In this document: positions 20,621-33,968 of the stretch, one piece after another | Layout of the letters: each line of letters opens with the position of its first letter | Numbering within the stretch: the first letter of the stretch is position 1 | Assembly (NCBI GenBank): GCA_029959085.1 | Contig: JARWIR010000010.1 | Span: forward strand, 32,480,731-32,544,730 | Reading direction: 5' to 3' | Length of the DNA stretch: 64,000 bases | From: Nemophila menziesii | Lineage: Eukaryota; Streptophyta; Magnoliopsida; Boraginales; Hydrophyllaceae | The notes under the pieces: generated by a model | Database searches by the model: none | Seen by the model: the letters and a program-made list of their open reading frames with translations, nothing else | Told to the model about the DNA's origin: nothing | Translations under genes and position numbers: made by a program

Positions 20621-21709
20621 GCCTAGTGCCGACTGAGATATGTTTCCTTAACTCTCTTCTCATGATTAGTGTATTTGATTAGATTTATTGCTTTATAGAG
20701 TCTTCTAGAGTCATGGGGACATGACTCATTTTTTACTTTGGGATGGGGTACTCGTCGTCCTCATTCCCAGTTTATGTGTTACATGTTTTATCGCTTTCTA
20801 AAATTTTAAAAATAAAACAAAAATTAGTTTAAGGAATGACTTGCGTGTTGAGTTTGTTGATTGGCCCCAAAAGTAAACTTTTTGTGAATTAACGATAGGA
20901 AATAGTGGACCTCATAGTTAGTGCATAATGCCCTTAGATGCATGCAAGCACTAGATTGTAGATAGGAAAGTTAATGAAGAATGGTGCTTGAACTTAGTAA
21001 GAAGTAGTGGTGTGTAGAACGTGAGATCTAAACTAGTTGAGAGCCCACTTAATTATGAACTAGAGGTGAGAATGGAGTGAAACTAGGTAGCTAGAAAAAT
21101 TATATACGCAATTATTTTATAGCCACATAAGCCTTTTACCTTTCTAACCAAATATTAACGATATATCCTTCATAGGCCTATTTTTTAGTCTTTTAGCATT
21201 TATTTTGTCGCCACGATATAAGAAATATCCCTTAGTTTATAGGATTTCCATATGACCCGCACTTGAATTGCAACCCTGAGACTTGATGTCTCTAGAGTTT
21301 GAGTTTGCGGTGCTGGGTTTGATTTTGGGATATTACATTGTGTGTGCATTTTATGTGTTTGTATTATGTGCGCAAATTTTTATGTTGTATTAATTGTAAC
21401 CCTTTGTCGGGGTCTGTCAAAAAAGAGAATAAAAAAAAATAAGAGACATGACAACTCATATCAAAACGTGTGTCATGGGTATCATACAAAACAAGATTGA
21501 ATAAATTGAGAAAAAGGAAATGAAAATAAAGTAACCGGCAGAGTGGAAAGTTTTGGAAATCATCTTAAAAGCTTATTGAGTAAAAATGGGGACACTAAAC
21601 TAGTGCATCAAGTGGGTTGGGTAAGAAAATATTCAAGCGTAAACTCAAACTCTAGGACATCATGTTGATGGTTAGTGAGGAGAGAGACAAAATCTCACTT
21701 CAAATTTTC

Positions 21710-21767
<58 letters not shown>

Positions 21768-22148
21768 ACCGTCCCTAAGCCTACGCTAAAACCATAAAGA
21801 CCTCGTGATTCTTAGATACGTCGTTGAATAACATATTTGCTAATTTGGAGTAAGATAAGTGGAGCGTTCAAAAGCAAGCAAGGATCGATGAACACCCTAT
21901 AGACACCATCTCAAGCTAAGTGTCAAGGGTAACCTTCTAGCATTGTGAACTTAATTTGGAATTGAAATTATCTATGTGTTTGATTTTGTACGATTGGTGT
22001 ATGTGTGCATTAGTTTTTAGGTTGTACTATATGAGATTTATATTAATTTTTTCTTTGGTATCATTCTTTAGATTCTGCATTTGCTTCATACCTTAGATCT
22101 CTACTTTTGTTCTTACTTTGTCGGGATGAAAAAGGTTTGAGTTGGTCT
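20621..22148 (+). other. Athila 3' untranslated region
   Basis: Collinear with 37373-38822: it includes the hairpin ATCGGCCTAGTGCCGA (20617-20632), GACATGACTCATTTTTxACTTTGGG, ACCCGCACTTGAAT and CCGTCCCTAAGCC. It contains an (AT)n run at 21712-21764. It ends at the 3' LTR start with a degenerate polypurine tract (GAGTTGGTCT). Confidence 0.75.
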
Positions 22149-23722
22149 TAATGTCTCCCTGTTTATGATATAAAAATCCCCTTAGTAGGCATCATTTTAG
22201 GTAATTGGACTTAGTTATTAGATTAATAGTAATATTGTACGATAATGCACTTTCTTCCTTTGTTTTAGACTTGTTGTTACTTTTAAAGTCTTTGTAAATT
22301 TATTTTTTTTAGTGTGAAATTCTTAGGTATATGGATGTTAGGAGGCATTAGGATAAAGAGAATAATTTAATATTCAAGTCCAAGATTAAGAAAAAGAGTT
22401 AAAGGAACAAAAGAAATAACTTTAGTACAAGTGGAGGAATTCTAGATTGAGTCAAGTCGTCACTTGTTTCACTTACCGAGTACAAATGGTTCCAAGTCGA
22501 AATTTGTGGTCGAAATAAAAACGATGAGCCTTGGAGTTAGCAAAATTTGAGAAGTGGAATCAGTGTATTTGGACTTATGATGCAAATGTTATAGCCTTTT
22601 TACTCAGGTGGTGTAGTGTAGTGCAAATTAATTAAAATATATTTGGACCCCTTAATCACATAATTAAATCCATGTGGGCCTAATCCGAATTTAATTATTT
22701 TAAAAAGCTTCTTAAACCTCATTAATCAGTACCTTTCAGTTACACTTTACTTTATATCATTATTTTGAAAGAGGAAAAAGCCATAATGCTTGGAAGCAAA
22801 GAGTAGAAGGTGGAAAAGACCACTCTTCCCCAACAACAATTCAATCATTCCACCTGTTATGTTCTTTTTAGTTTATTATTCGTTTTAAGAATTATATCTT
22901 TAATTAATTGTATAATTATGAGCTAAATTCTAAATACTTGAGAATCAAATTATTGGGATGAACCCTAGTTTCTAATTTAAAGTCTTTCAAATTTAGGATT
23001 GCTTAAATTTAAATTAAGTCGAATATTTCATATTGACTATTTTCTTATGATTGTTAAATATTTTTGATTTGGCCAATTAGCGGTAGGTTTTAGTATTTAG
23101 GATATTCTTTGTGGAGCGATCATCCGAAAGGGGTTTTAAATACATAACTAGGAAATAGACGTGTGGTATGCGTTATTGAACATGGCAATCTTAACTAACC
23201 ACGTAGCCAATTGGGTTAAAATACGATCTATCTGAAAGTACATTTAGTGTCACTCGAGAATATATCTACTTATCTCGATAACTACTTATTTATCAATACC
23301 GTAGGATAACTACTTATCTACCCTGACGGGATTTAGGAAGATATTAGAGTCCCGACTAATATCAAATACAAACTTTTCCTATAAACAATAGCTTTAGATT
23401 GTTAACTTTGGCGATTCCCTGGCGAGACTCAAGAGTATCTCTCGTATTACGTAATCTTCCGTAGTTTAATTTAGTTTTACTTTTAGTTTACTCACTATTC
23501 TTTCGTTAGTAATTTATTAATCGAAAACAAAAAAAATATTTCTTTTTATTATTATTGTAATTACTTCTACTATTCGTACTAAACACTTAGTCATAACCTA
23601 GTAATCCATGTGGAGATGATAATCCCGAAAGTACTTATCTGTTACTTGGAACGATCCGTAAACTTGCGGTTTGTTGCTTCTCTTCTTTAGTGTTGGTTTA
23701 TATCACACTCTAGGAGTGACCA
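22149..23722 (+). repeat. Athila-like 3' LTR, subfamily D (diverged)
   Basis: Starts TAATGTCTCCC, where TAATG replaces TGATG, has the inverted partner GGCATCA at about 22189, the shared GAGTCCCGACTAAT motif at 23347-23360, and ends near TAGGAGTGACCA. It aligns with 38823-40431 in the distal part (CCGTGTAATG-type and GGCGATTCCCT blocks). It closes the element that begins with gag at 17859, but it differs in subfamily from the LTR at 16328. Confidence 0.75.
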
Positions 23723-24660
23723 TAGTTTCTTGTATTTTTTTCATCTCATATTATTTCTTTTTGCAAGTCAAACACGAATCTGGTATTGATGTAGAAATTC
23801 ATGTTGACTTTTTCTTAGTTCGTTTTTTCTCTTTCATTTCCATTTTTTCAATCTCTTTTCATTAAATGCTGACAAGGATCACAACATAGTGTATCTGTAT
23901 ATAGCACCATACAAGCATAAAACCCAACCAATGTATTCATGTACCACGAAAACACACCATCCCAAACTAAATCTCAAAGAGATCCAGTCTTAAGTCATTG
24001 TGACTTGAGGGTGAGTTATATGGTGAAATTCCTACAAACTGTGGGTATAAGCTTTTAATAATGGATAAAATAAAAGGTTTTAGGCTCAGAGGGATTTCAA
24101 ATGATAAGTACTGTCATTTGGTGAAAACTCTAAAGGGAACAAGTGGATAACAAAGAACTACCTAGATAATTCCCATACTATTTGTTCTCCTAAACTCTTT
24201 TACGTCAAAGTTGTAGGTAAAGTTGGTTTCCGACTAGGTTGGATCTTAATTTCTACACACCTACGCACTTCTCGCTTCATTCGAATTAACCTTATAATGC
24301 ATTGCTACCTAACGATTCAATCCACACTAACATGTTTTATACAAGTAATCAAAGCATAACATTGACGCTTACAAGGCATAATCCTAGTAAATATCATTGA
24401 GTTATCAAAATGTGCTTTTACGTGACAACCTTGTTCAACAATGAATACTAATTAAACCCCTATTTCTTAAGATAAGCAGCATTTAAAACATGTGAAACGG
24501 GAAGGAGAATAACGAATACCCCACCCCAAACTTAGAGATGAGTCGTGTCCCAATGAATAAAAAAGAATCAAAAAGAAATAAATTTATAAATATACATCTA
24601 AGACATAAAAGCAAGCTAAAAATAGGGGGAAGAGTACTTACCTTCGTGATAATCGCTCAA
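23723..24660 (-). other. Athila 3' untranslated fragment, minus strand
   Basis: The minus strand carries GGGACACGACTCATCTCTAA followed by GTTTGGGGTGGGGTATTCG at about 24560-24520, the same landmark as GGGACACAACTCGTTTTTGA at about 37457 and its partner in the 42200 region. It is the 3' non-coding part of another Athila copy in reverse orientation, without its LTR. Confidence 0.6.
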
Positions 24661-26084
24661 TTCCCAAGCTAGGGGTCAACATTTTCGATCCATGATACTT
24701 GATTGGTGATATTTATATAGTTTCATGGCCTTGTTGGTCGATTCAGAGCCAAAGGGGCATACGAATTTGAAAAATATCCTTCATTTTTAGCTTCACACAT
24801 CATCGTTTGACCATAATGTTTTCATACAATATCCAAATGAGGCATGGTTTTCAAAATTGGAATTTAGACTCTATATCTATCCATCGGTACCGAGATCTCC
24901 CAAAAAATTCTAGCCAATCAATTCCAAAGTTTGTGTAATACATAGAATCTCAATAATTTGGCCATAACTTTTTTACGGGAGATCCTATTGAGGTGTGGAA
25001 TAAATCATTGAATTTTATGTGTTAGGTCTATGGTAATAGATTTAAGTTAGTGAACTAGGTTTGCTTTTCCATTTTGAAAAATCAATATTTGCATAACACC
25101 ATTAAAGTAACCTTCTTTAAAAAATTTCCTATTTTTTTTTTTACAAAATCAAATTTTTAGTTGTAATTTTTCCAAAATACCCCCTTCAGTTTAACAAATC
25201 ATTATAGATTGTATAACAAATGAAACATAAGTTAAATATGATAGGTTTATATATGAACTTTTGATTTTGACATATAAGTGATAATATGAAAAAATTAATT
25301 AAATATAATGGAGCACATCGACAATTCAATCTTATTTATATAAGTTATAGTAAATACATCCAAAATAATAGTGTATACTAAGAATTTAGTAGGTCTAGCT
25401 TCTAAGTCCAGGACCAAAAGTGGCAGGTGGACTTCTTTGTTAAATCTAGACTACTCAAGTCATCTTGGCAAAACGTTCATAACTTCTTCTTTTTAACTCA
25501 GAGATGAGCGTTGTTTATACTCATACGAACTAGACATCAATGAATAACTTGTGTTCAAAGTGCATGTAAAAATTCATTTCCACTTAATGGCCATGATTTT
25601 TTTAAGTTGCAATGTCATATTTTCAGTTTTGGTGGTTTACCTTCTATTGACTCTTTCGATTTCTCGGCTTATCTTGGCATCTTTTAATTTATCTTTGATG
25701 TTTACTTATATTCTTGCTTCCCTAGCTTGATATTACGCGCGAAGCCATTTACAGTCATAGTAATCAAATTCATTCTAGTGGATTTCTCATTTTGTGGCAC
25801 TCGTATGTGCATCTCAAAATTTCATTTTATTGTTGTCAATTTGTTATCTTTTGTATTAATGAAATTTCATTTTCTTATTATATGGTTTGTATCCATTCAC
25901 CTAACAATTTTGATGTCAGGTTAAAGATATGGCATAAAATATCTACCTAGAGCAAAGACATACCGGAACCTTGAACGATAATTCGAGATTTTAATGACGT
26001 TCTAAACATAAATCAAAAATGAATTTCTAATCTGGTCAACACTAACCATCTTAAAAAAATTCAAATTTTTTATTATTTTTAATT
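24661..26084. other. Unassigned repetitive-looking DNA
   Basis: No recognisable protein. Phrases such as CATAACTTCTT and GGCCATAACTT resemble Athila LTR interiors, so this may be a diverged LTR, but neither end is visible. The short frames at 25727-25924 show no family. Confidence 0.35.
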
Positions 26085-29000
26085 TTTTCATTGAAATTAA
26101 ATCCAATGGATGCTCCTATACGTGGTTTAATAGAAGAACTGGGGATAAAACTAGTGATAATTATATTAGATAGAGAACTTGCAACTTATGAATTGATGGC
26201 CTTGTTTCCTCGAGCTCACATATTTATCCCTCCGGCCATTGGATCAGATCACTCACCTTTGATTTTACAATTAGATATGAATATGCGCCATAGTGCTAAA
26301 CAATTTAAATTTGAAATCGTTTGGCTTGATAATGTAGATTGCAGGTCTATTATTGACAAATCATAGAGCATTCCGAAGATTGGTCCTCCATTACAAAATT
26401 TTATCTCAAAAAGGAATAACACAACAGATGAACTGAAGAGATGGAGTTGGACATCATCCAAAAAATCACAAAACCCAAATTAAAATACTCCAAGAACCAC
26501 TCACAAAGATTAATAATTCTATTCCTAGACCAGCCTTACAACAAGGGGAGATAGAAATCAAAGCGCAAATAAAATTTGAGTTTGAATGTAGAGAAAAATA
26601 TTAGGTTGATAGATATCGCCAAAATTGGCTAATATATGGTTACGAAAATTTGAAGTTTTTCACCTCTCTACTATTCAAATGATGAATTTTTATAGAATTG
26701 CCAGAATCAAAGATGAATAAGGACATTGGAAAGAAGATATGGTTAAACTAAAAGATTTCTTCTAAAATTTTACAAATAACTTCTTAATGAACATGTTTCT
26801 AGTAATGAACAAATTGAAAAGACATCCCAATTTATCAATCCTAGAGTAACTCAAGAAATGAATGATATTTTGACTGCACACCTATCATGGAATAAGTGGA
26901 GAAAGTGGTGGAAGAATTATTCTCATAAAAAATTGTGGGTCCAGATAGTCTAAATAGTAAATTCTATAAAGAATTATGGGACTTTATTAAAATACATGTT
27001 CTCCTTATGATCCAAGACATATTTGTTAATAATATAACTTTAGGCAAACTTAACGAGACACATATTACCTTATCCTAAAATGGGACACTTAGGAAAAACT
27101 CGACGATTACCAACCCATTTCTTGTGTTAATTTTGGTTATAGAATTATTACAAAAATACTTTCTAATCGATTATAGGGTTTTATGAATGATATTATGTCA
27201 CATAAACAATCAACATTCATTAAAGGTATGGAAATTCAAGATAACATTCTAATTTCCCAAAAAATATCTTCCTTTATGAGTAGGAAAAGGAAAAATAAAA
27301 AACACATGGCGGCAATTAAGATTGATACGGCAAAATCATATGATCAGGTTAGATGAGATTTTCTTTTACTGGTTCCGTGACAGGTGGATTTTCTGGATCA
27401 AGAATTGAATATCTATTAATTTAAACGGAGAAAAGTTAGATAAATTCACACTAGGTAGGGGAATAAGACAAGGTGACCCATTATCTCCTTTTCACTTTAC
27501 TATTATGACCGAATCTCTAATCAACATTATTAAATACTATGTCCTTAATAACTATATCCACGAGATCTAGATTAATAGAATTGTCCACGTATCTCTCATT
27601 TAATGTTTGCAGATGATTCTTTTTTTTTCATGACTATTGACGAGACTGACATCCAAGCTTTCATGGAATGCCTTGAAATTTATTATAGTGGCTCAGGACA
27701 AAAAATATACTTCGATAAATCGGTAATTATATTTAGAAAAGAATCACCCCAAGATAAAAGGGATTATGTTTCCAATGAAATCAAATTAAAGAAAAAAATG
27801 ATTTAGTAAATCATTTAGGGATTCTTTTATGCCGCAAAAGGTAAAAAGTCAAATTCCCAGAATGGATTGCGAAAAACTTTTAACAAAATCGAGCTTGGAA
27901 AGCAAAATTTATATCGGAATAAGGTAAAGAAGTTCTCATTAAATCTATTCTGCAAGTCATTCCTAACTACACTATGTCCATATTTTCTTACTCAATTCCC
28001 TTTTGTAATAAATTAACATATACAATTTCTAACTTTTGGTAGGATTCTGGAGAGAGAAACATAATTCACTGGATGTTAGGGAAAAATTGGCAATTGGAAA
28101 ATTGTTATAAGGGTTTGGATTCATAGACTTCAAAAAAATGAATATTTGCTACTTGCAGCTCAGTCGTTGAGAATTCTGACCAACCCCTCTACCCTAGCAC
28201 TACATTACTCAAAGGTATTTATTTTCATAAAAATAATTTTACGGATGTTAATGTATGTCAACATCTAAGATGGAGTTAAGCTAGTATTATAGATGGGAGA
28301 GACTTAATTAAAATTATGGGATATATCATTAGGAATGGGGAAATCATTAATATTTGGAAATATAATTGTATTGAAACTTAGTGGAATTGGTGAAACCTCC
28401 AAATTGTGATCTAGTTACTATGATCAACTCAGGAAATAGGACTTACCTAGTTGGGATTTTGAAATTATGTATAATATATTTTCAAAGCCTTTAACACCGT
28501 GTATAACCAGATTTCATATTTTTCAATACAAACTCTAATAACAGATTGATCTGGCCGTTTTCTCTTTATGAGAAATATTCTACTAAAACAGGGTTTAAAG
28601 TACTTACAAATGAACATGTTATAAGCAACCCCAGTCAACAAAAATTCCAAAAAGGTATAATTCAAATTTATAGAAGGTTATATGGAATTCGAGCATCCCA
28701 ACAAAAATTAGTATTTTTTTATAGAAAGCACGCAATCTCCCACAAAGGAAAATTTATACAAAAGGAAATGTACTGACATGAGTAACTATTTATGGTGTTA
28801 TGGTAACACGAAAACGGTTGAACATAACTTTGAAATGTAATTTTAGTAAAACTATATGGGCCAGTTCATCACTACAATCAAAGATTGAAGATAATCTGAA
28901 CATGGATCTCGAAAAATGGATTTTAGAAACAATTCAAATATTCTCGGAAGGTGGTGGGAAGGAAAATAAATTAATATATATATTATGATTTGCATGTGGA

Positions 29001-29600
29001 ATATATGCAAAGTAAAGATGAAACCTCTACATAGAAAATATTGTATTGAAGGAGACAACTTAATTTTCTCCACTAATAAACTCATGTTGGAATTATATGG
29101 TAAATATTGGAGGAAAGCTAATATACAATTCAACATGTGATGCTTCTTTTAGCAAAAAATTTGAAGCAACAGGGATTGAAATTGTATCAACACCCAAAAA
29201 CAGCGGATGTACATAAATTTTGAAATATTTGATCCTATGAAACTCAATTTTAGAAGGACAAGCATTGGCAGTCCTAAAAGATAAAGAAAAATGCAAGGAA
29301 TTCCCTAAAGAAAGGAAAAAAATTCTTTCATAAAGCCTTGGACTTGTCCAAGGTATTAGTCAAGTGTTAGTTACAAACTGAAAAGTCCAACTGATTATCT
29401 AGAAGATAAAACAATTGTCCACTGAATTTAGTCCTATTATCTTCAAGAATATCCCAAGGAGGTTCAACGGTCAGGCAGACAAGCTTGCTGAAGAGGCTAG
29501 GCATGGAACCATGGAGGTGCACAGGAACACCAACAACTTGTACTAGGTGATGGAAGATATTAGGAGGACGGGTATTGGTTAACTTGTTTTTATTTTTGGT
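26085..29600 (+). pseudogene. LINE (L1-type) ORF2 relic: endonuclease end, RT, zf-RVT, RNase H
   Basis: All domains downstream of the endonuclease core are present but frameshifted. Endonuclease end: YTWFNRR (about 26115), LATYELMALFPRAHIF and IGSDHSPL (26170-26265). Reverse transcriptase: FIKGMEIQDNILISQK (27220-27265), IKIDTAKSYDQVRWDFL (about 27318-27364), GIRQGDPLSPF (about 27459-27492) and FADDSFFFM (27606-27632, the catalytic F-x-D-D box intact). Zinc-binding region: LIWPFSLYEKYS (about 28540-28580). RNase H: EGQALAVLKD (about 29250-29285) and NGQADKLAEEA (29465-29500). L1 ORF2 nicks DNA and copies RNA by target-primed reverse transcription. The 5' end is truncated within the endonuclease, as is common for LINEs, and many stops show it is dead. 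Confidence 0.85.
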
Positions 29601-30000
29601 GCCACTTGTCACCTTCTATTTTCCAAAAAACAAAATAGTCATTGAACGCTTGGATTAGGTAAAAAAATACCCACATGTCTTTTATGACCGACTAGGTAGT
29701 CGATAGATGGAGTAATTTGAAATAATAATAACAATATTTTTATCTATCACACATGTGGTTGGAATTTGTTGGTCCCTAAAAACTTGGTTCAGGAAATAAA
29801 AACCCCTTATGTCTTTTACAACCAGTGAGGTGATCGGTAGAGAGAATAATTTTTTAATTTTTTTTACTAGGTGCATAATCGGTATATGGCCTACTAGAAT
29901 TTATTGGCTGTCTAATTAGTTTTCCTAGATTTACTTAATAGCTAGACTGACCGAATAAGTAACCCTTTAACGATTATTAAATTCTTTTAGATCCTTTACA
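29601..30000 (+). repeat. Imperfect direct duplication downstream of LINE
   Basis: Two segments, about 29665-29720 and 29800-29855, share ATGTCTTTTAxxACC, GTAGTCGATAGAxxGA-type and AATAATTT blocks, about 135 bp apart. They may be LINE 3' sequence or a separate repeat. No poly(A) tail was located. Confidence 0.45.
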
Positions 30001-31100
30001 CCCAGGAAAGATTTTTCTTTTGCCCATTTTATATGTACAATTCATTTTCAACCCCACCTCCAACCCATTCGCGTGCTTTGCCGCCTACTGACCTTTGATA
30101 GAGTACAAAATCTCATGCTATAAGAAAACTCGACCCAAGGATTCAGTTTGAGACCACTAACACATCACAATATAAGTAAAAGTGCTGGAAGAAGAGCTAG
30201 AGGTATCATAGGAGAAATTCATACGGTGAATTTATCCTAATAACAACGTACCTTACTCTTGATCACTGCTAAGGAGTTTTATCTTCAATTCTTGAGGCTT
30301 CAGTAGCTATGCCTAGTCTTTATTAAAACCATACACTATATAAGGACCAAAGGAAGGTGCACCCACGGTAGCACTCTGACACTCAACATTAACATTATTG
30401 TTATTGGGGATAAATTAACAGTAGGAGCTGAAGAGATTTATGCTAATGGTACAATAACCACATCCATTTCAGAGAGAGAATTGTATAGGGTATTACGAGT
30501 GCACAACCTTCGACTACGGAATGAGGTATTTACATAGTTTTTAGAGGCACAATATTCAGTGAGAGTGAGTGTGCACTATAGGTTGTCTCTCAGTCCGACC
30601 TATGCCAAATGAATATCCTCGGACTTGGCCTCAAGTGACTCGGGATGTTTGTCCAGGGATGATTTTGACACTCCCCTCCCTTCTTTTGACGTTCCTTGCA
30701 ATCATCCCTTTGTTCATCTCATAGGTTTGGCCTTCCCAAGTCTCTTCGGTATCTTTCAAGTATCAGAGTTATATTTTGGTTTATAAATTTCCCTTTGAAT
30801 TTGTGCGATCAATATCCTACACCTAGTTATGGTCAAAAGGAATTCATAACCTCTTTCAGTTTTACGCCGATAAATTATCAGATCTACCATTTAGCCTTCT
30901 TGGTATGTCTTTTCTCACGCTTCGTTGATAATGATGCCAAGAACATAGTTGCTCTTTTTCTGAAAAGGTTGATTTACCGAGTCTGGTCTGGGTTTATGAA
31001 TGATTCTTCTTGAATGCTGACACTATTCCTTAGGAGCACAACCACGAGAGGGTGGCAACATCATGGGTTGAAATCTGCGAGTTTACTGCAAGATTAATCT
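30001..31100. other. Unassigned DNA with a 105-residue open frame
   Basis: The frame 30696-31013 (plus) encodes a serine-, phenylalanine- and leucine-rich sequence with no motif I recognise. The G+C content is higher than around it. It could be part of a Ty3 Tat-type leader, since a minisatellite follows, but there is no direct support. Confidence 0.3.
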
Positions 31101-31557
31101 TCGATTACCAAGGCTACGCTAGACCTTTTGAGAATATGTGCTTGTCGTGGCTACATCAGTCTTTTGAATAACTTATGATTGTCGAGGCTACGTCAGACTT
31201 ATATATAATTTGAATGTCGAGGCTATATTGGTCTTACAAATAACTTATAATTGCCGAGGATATGTTAGGCTTGTGAATAACTTGTGATTTTTGAGTCTAC
31301 GTCGAGCTTATATATAACTTTGGATGTTGAGGCTACGTCAAGCTTATGAATAATTTGTGGTTGTCGAGGCTATGTCCGGATTACAATAACTTATGATTCT
31401 GGAAGCTACATCTTTCTTACAAATAACTTACAATTTTCAAGGCTATGTTGGGCTTACAAATAACATACATATAATTATGATTTTGGAGGTTGCGTTAGAC
31501 TTATGAATAACTTATGATTGTCTAGGCTATCTTGGGATTACAAATTACTTTGACTAC
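31101..31557 (+). repeat. Minisatellite, 36-37 bp unit, about 12 copies
   Basis: Units follow the pattern GTCGAGGCTACGTCAGACTT then ATAAATAACTTATGATT. Copies are diverged at many positions and vary in length by a few bases, with one longer unit near 31455. The tandem order is continuous, so it is not a spaced array. Confidence 0.85.
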
Positions 31558-33558
31558 CAAAGTAGAGTTTCTCTGTTTTACTAGAAATATGACGAGACTT
31601 CCTCTATTAATTACCTTGGAAAGATGAAAAGTCACTTTGTATACTATAAGTACATAGGTAACTCATTCTATTTTTGCCACACCTTTCTTATCACACTTTC
31701 TCTCTACTCCCTTTGTTACTCATGGATGGGAACTCCTTAACCATCACATCCTCTTCTCATGATAACACGCGACATTTACCTAGGAAGCGAGTGGATCCTC
31801 GGCCAAGAGGAGGAGATCTCACCCCCTTCCTCTCTTATTTTGATTTAGAGAAACTCTAGCTCAATCACTTCATATCCCTCCTACCTCGGGTGGCGTGACT
31901 CAAACCTCCAATTATGATGAAGCATTTTCCCTGTTAGATCATGCAATTATTTTTGTACGAAACTTTTAATTATTGTGATTTTTATTTTCTCGACCCTTTT
32001 TGTTTACTTATTTTTCTCCCATTCGAGGTTTCTATGTAGATAGTTTATGCCCGAGTTTTTTTGCAATCTTCTCAAAGAGGGTATGTATCCAATCCCGAAA
32101 TACTTTAAGAACTCTGCTGACGGGCTTTGCCGGATAATAGTCGAGAGGGACAAGGTCAGGGATCATATGGCTCTGTTGTAGGCGAAGGATGATTGTCTAT
32201 TAACATCAACCAGGATGAAGACAACTAATTACGAGATGGTACACGTTAGGAGGTGGCCAAGCAAGGTGACATTAGCTCACATATTTACAAGAGACATGTC
32301 ATAGTGTTATTTGAACATACCCCTTCTCGAGTTGAGACTATAGCTCGCTATCGGACCTTGAAAGAGTTCGAGGATGAGGTGTGTCGGCCAGAAAATCAAG
32401 CCTACGGTGGTGAAAAGAAGGATGGATGTCTCCTGTGTATTCACCATATCTAGGGCTGACATCCTCATTTGGAAGGCTAAGTCGACCTACGGATTATCCT
32501 CGTTTTCAAGGGCACCCATTCTAACGACGACCACCTTACTATGTGAATTTTTTCATATTCTTGTTGTCTCCTGATAGCGTATGCCAACAATATTTTTTGG
32601 GTTGTTGTGATATTTTCACTCCCATTTCTTAGATAGCCACTTCCTTAATGGTTTAGTTCCATATTTGCGTATCCAGAAGTAATTTGAGCCTTTTCAATTT
32701 TTCTCTCTTTTTCAAGAGTAAAATATTTTTGTGATAGCGAGAAAGAACTCCTTTGATTAGGATATAAAATTATACTTTGTTTCATGTATATATGTATGAC
32801 TATTTCTTCCTTTTTTTATTTATTTTTTGTTGCTAAAGTTCAAAATTTATAACAGTGTAGACCAAGATCTTCTCAAAGCAGACAAAATTCGTAGGAAAAC
32901 GATCTAATTACTTGCATATGGGATGAAATTTACGGCTTCTCTCTTAAGAAAACTATAACAAAGAATTCACACTGTCCTAAATCCAGCCCAGCCACAGAAA
33001 CCGCCCCATGGAAATCGCCCCACAAAAGTATAAGAAAAGAGAAAAGAAGCGTCTACAAGGGACCCTAAGGTGGTGCAATTGTCAAACTATATTGTTTGGG
33101 TCCATTTCGCATTATTAATCACATTATGTACTAGATAACATATAAAATTATATAATTATTTTCAATTGCCTTTCACTTCTCAAAATATCAAACCTTTAAT
33201 AGATCTTATAATGACGAACATAGTAATTCAAGCACGTGGCGAAATTAATCAATAAATATGGGTAGCATATTATATATGTGCGTGTAACTAGTTTTCAGGG
33301 GTTTCCCATGTAGCCTGAGAACTTGAAAGCAAGTTTTACAGGACTCGTGGTTGAATTTATGTGAATGCTTTGTCTTTCTTAAGAAGAGGCACTTTAATTT
33401 TACATGGGTTCAATGTACTCATGGTTTTTCTTTGTGGTAAAAAATTAACAAGGGAAAAGAACAATTTCAAGTATATATAATTCTTTCTCAGGAGCGGTAA
33501 CAAATATTTTAAAGGTATAGCATAGACCATCCTCTGATAAAAGGTAAGCAATGTAATA
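31558..33558. other. Unassigned DNA
   Basis: Contains short frames at 31674-31859 and 32253-32574 (TLKEFEDEVCRPENQAYGG) that I do not recognise. A segment near 31640-31730 resembles a promoter and leader (ACTATAAGTACA, then CT-rich sequence, then ATG), so an unknown LTR may begin here. 32750-33340 is A+T-rich with nothing visible. Confidence 0.3.
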
Positions 33559-33567
33559 TTTAGGAAA

Positions 33568-33968
33568 GAGTAAATAGCATAATTGCCTCCTGAGTTTTGA
33601 CCCGATAGTTTTGACCCGATTGACAGGTTGCCGCGTAATCTTTAAAATACGACGGATTACCCCCTAATTTTTGCTCTTGTGACCCGTTGCCCCCTACTAA
33701 CGTTTTCCGTCCATTTTTGCAGTTAAGTCCACTTTTTTTTTTAAAACCTAATCGTAATTAATCAATTAATTAAGTTAAATCAAGGGTAAAAAAGGTTTTT
33801 GATAATAGTTTTAATATTATTAATAAAAATAATAAAAAGCCCACCCCCACCCCACCCCACCGCCTAACCCCCTCCCCCCTCTCTTCCTCTTCTTCTTCCC
33901 CATTCTTCTTCTTCTTCTTCCCCGACACCTCTAGTTCTTCTAAAAAAAATCAAGCAAAACAGATCATC
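33568..33968 (+). repeat. Left TIR of the Pack-MULE
   Basis: Contains TTTTGACCCGATTGACAGG, CCCGTTGCCCCCTACTAACG and a long pyrimidine-only tract (about 33840-33915). A 14-bp GTTTTGACCCGATA-like duplication near the outer end (33594-33626) is absent from the right arm. Confidence 0.88.

Noticed and set aside
16328..23722. Single full-length Athila with paired LTRs 16328-17858 and 22149-23722
   Set aside because: The two LTRs belong to different subfamilies by eye, the primer site is absent and no matching target duplication flanks the pair.
31101..31557. CRISPR-like array
   Set aside because: Units are contiguous and diverged without unique spacers, and the setting is a plant genome.
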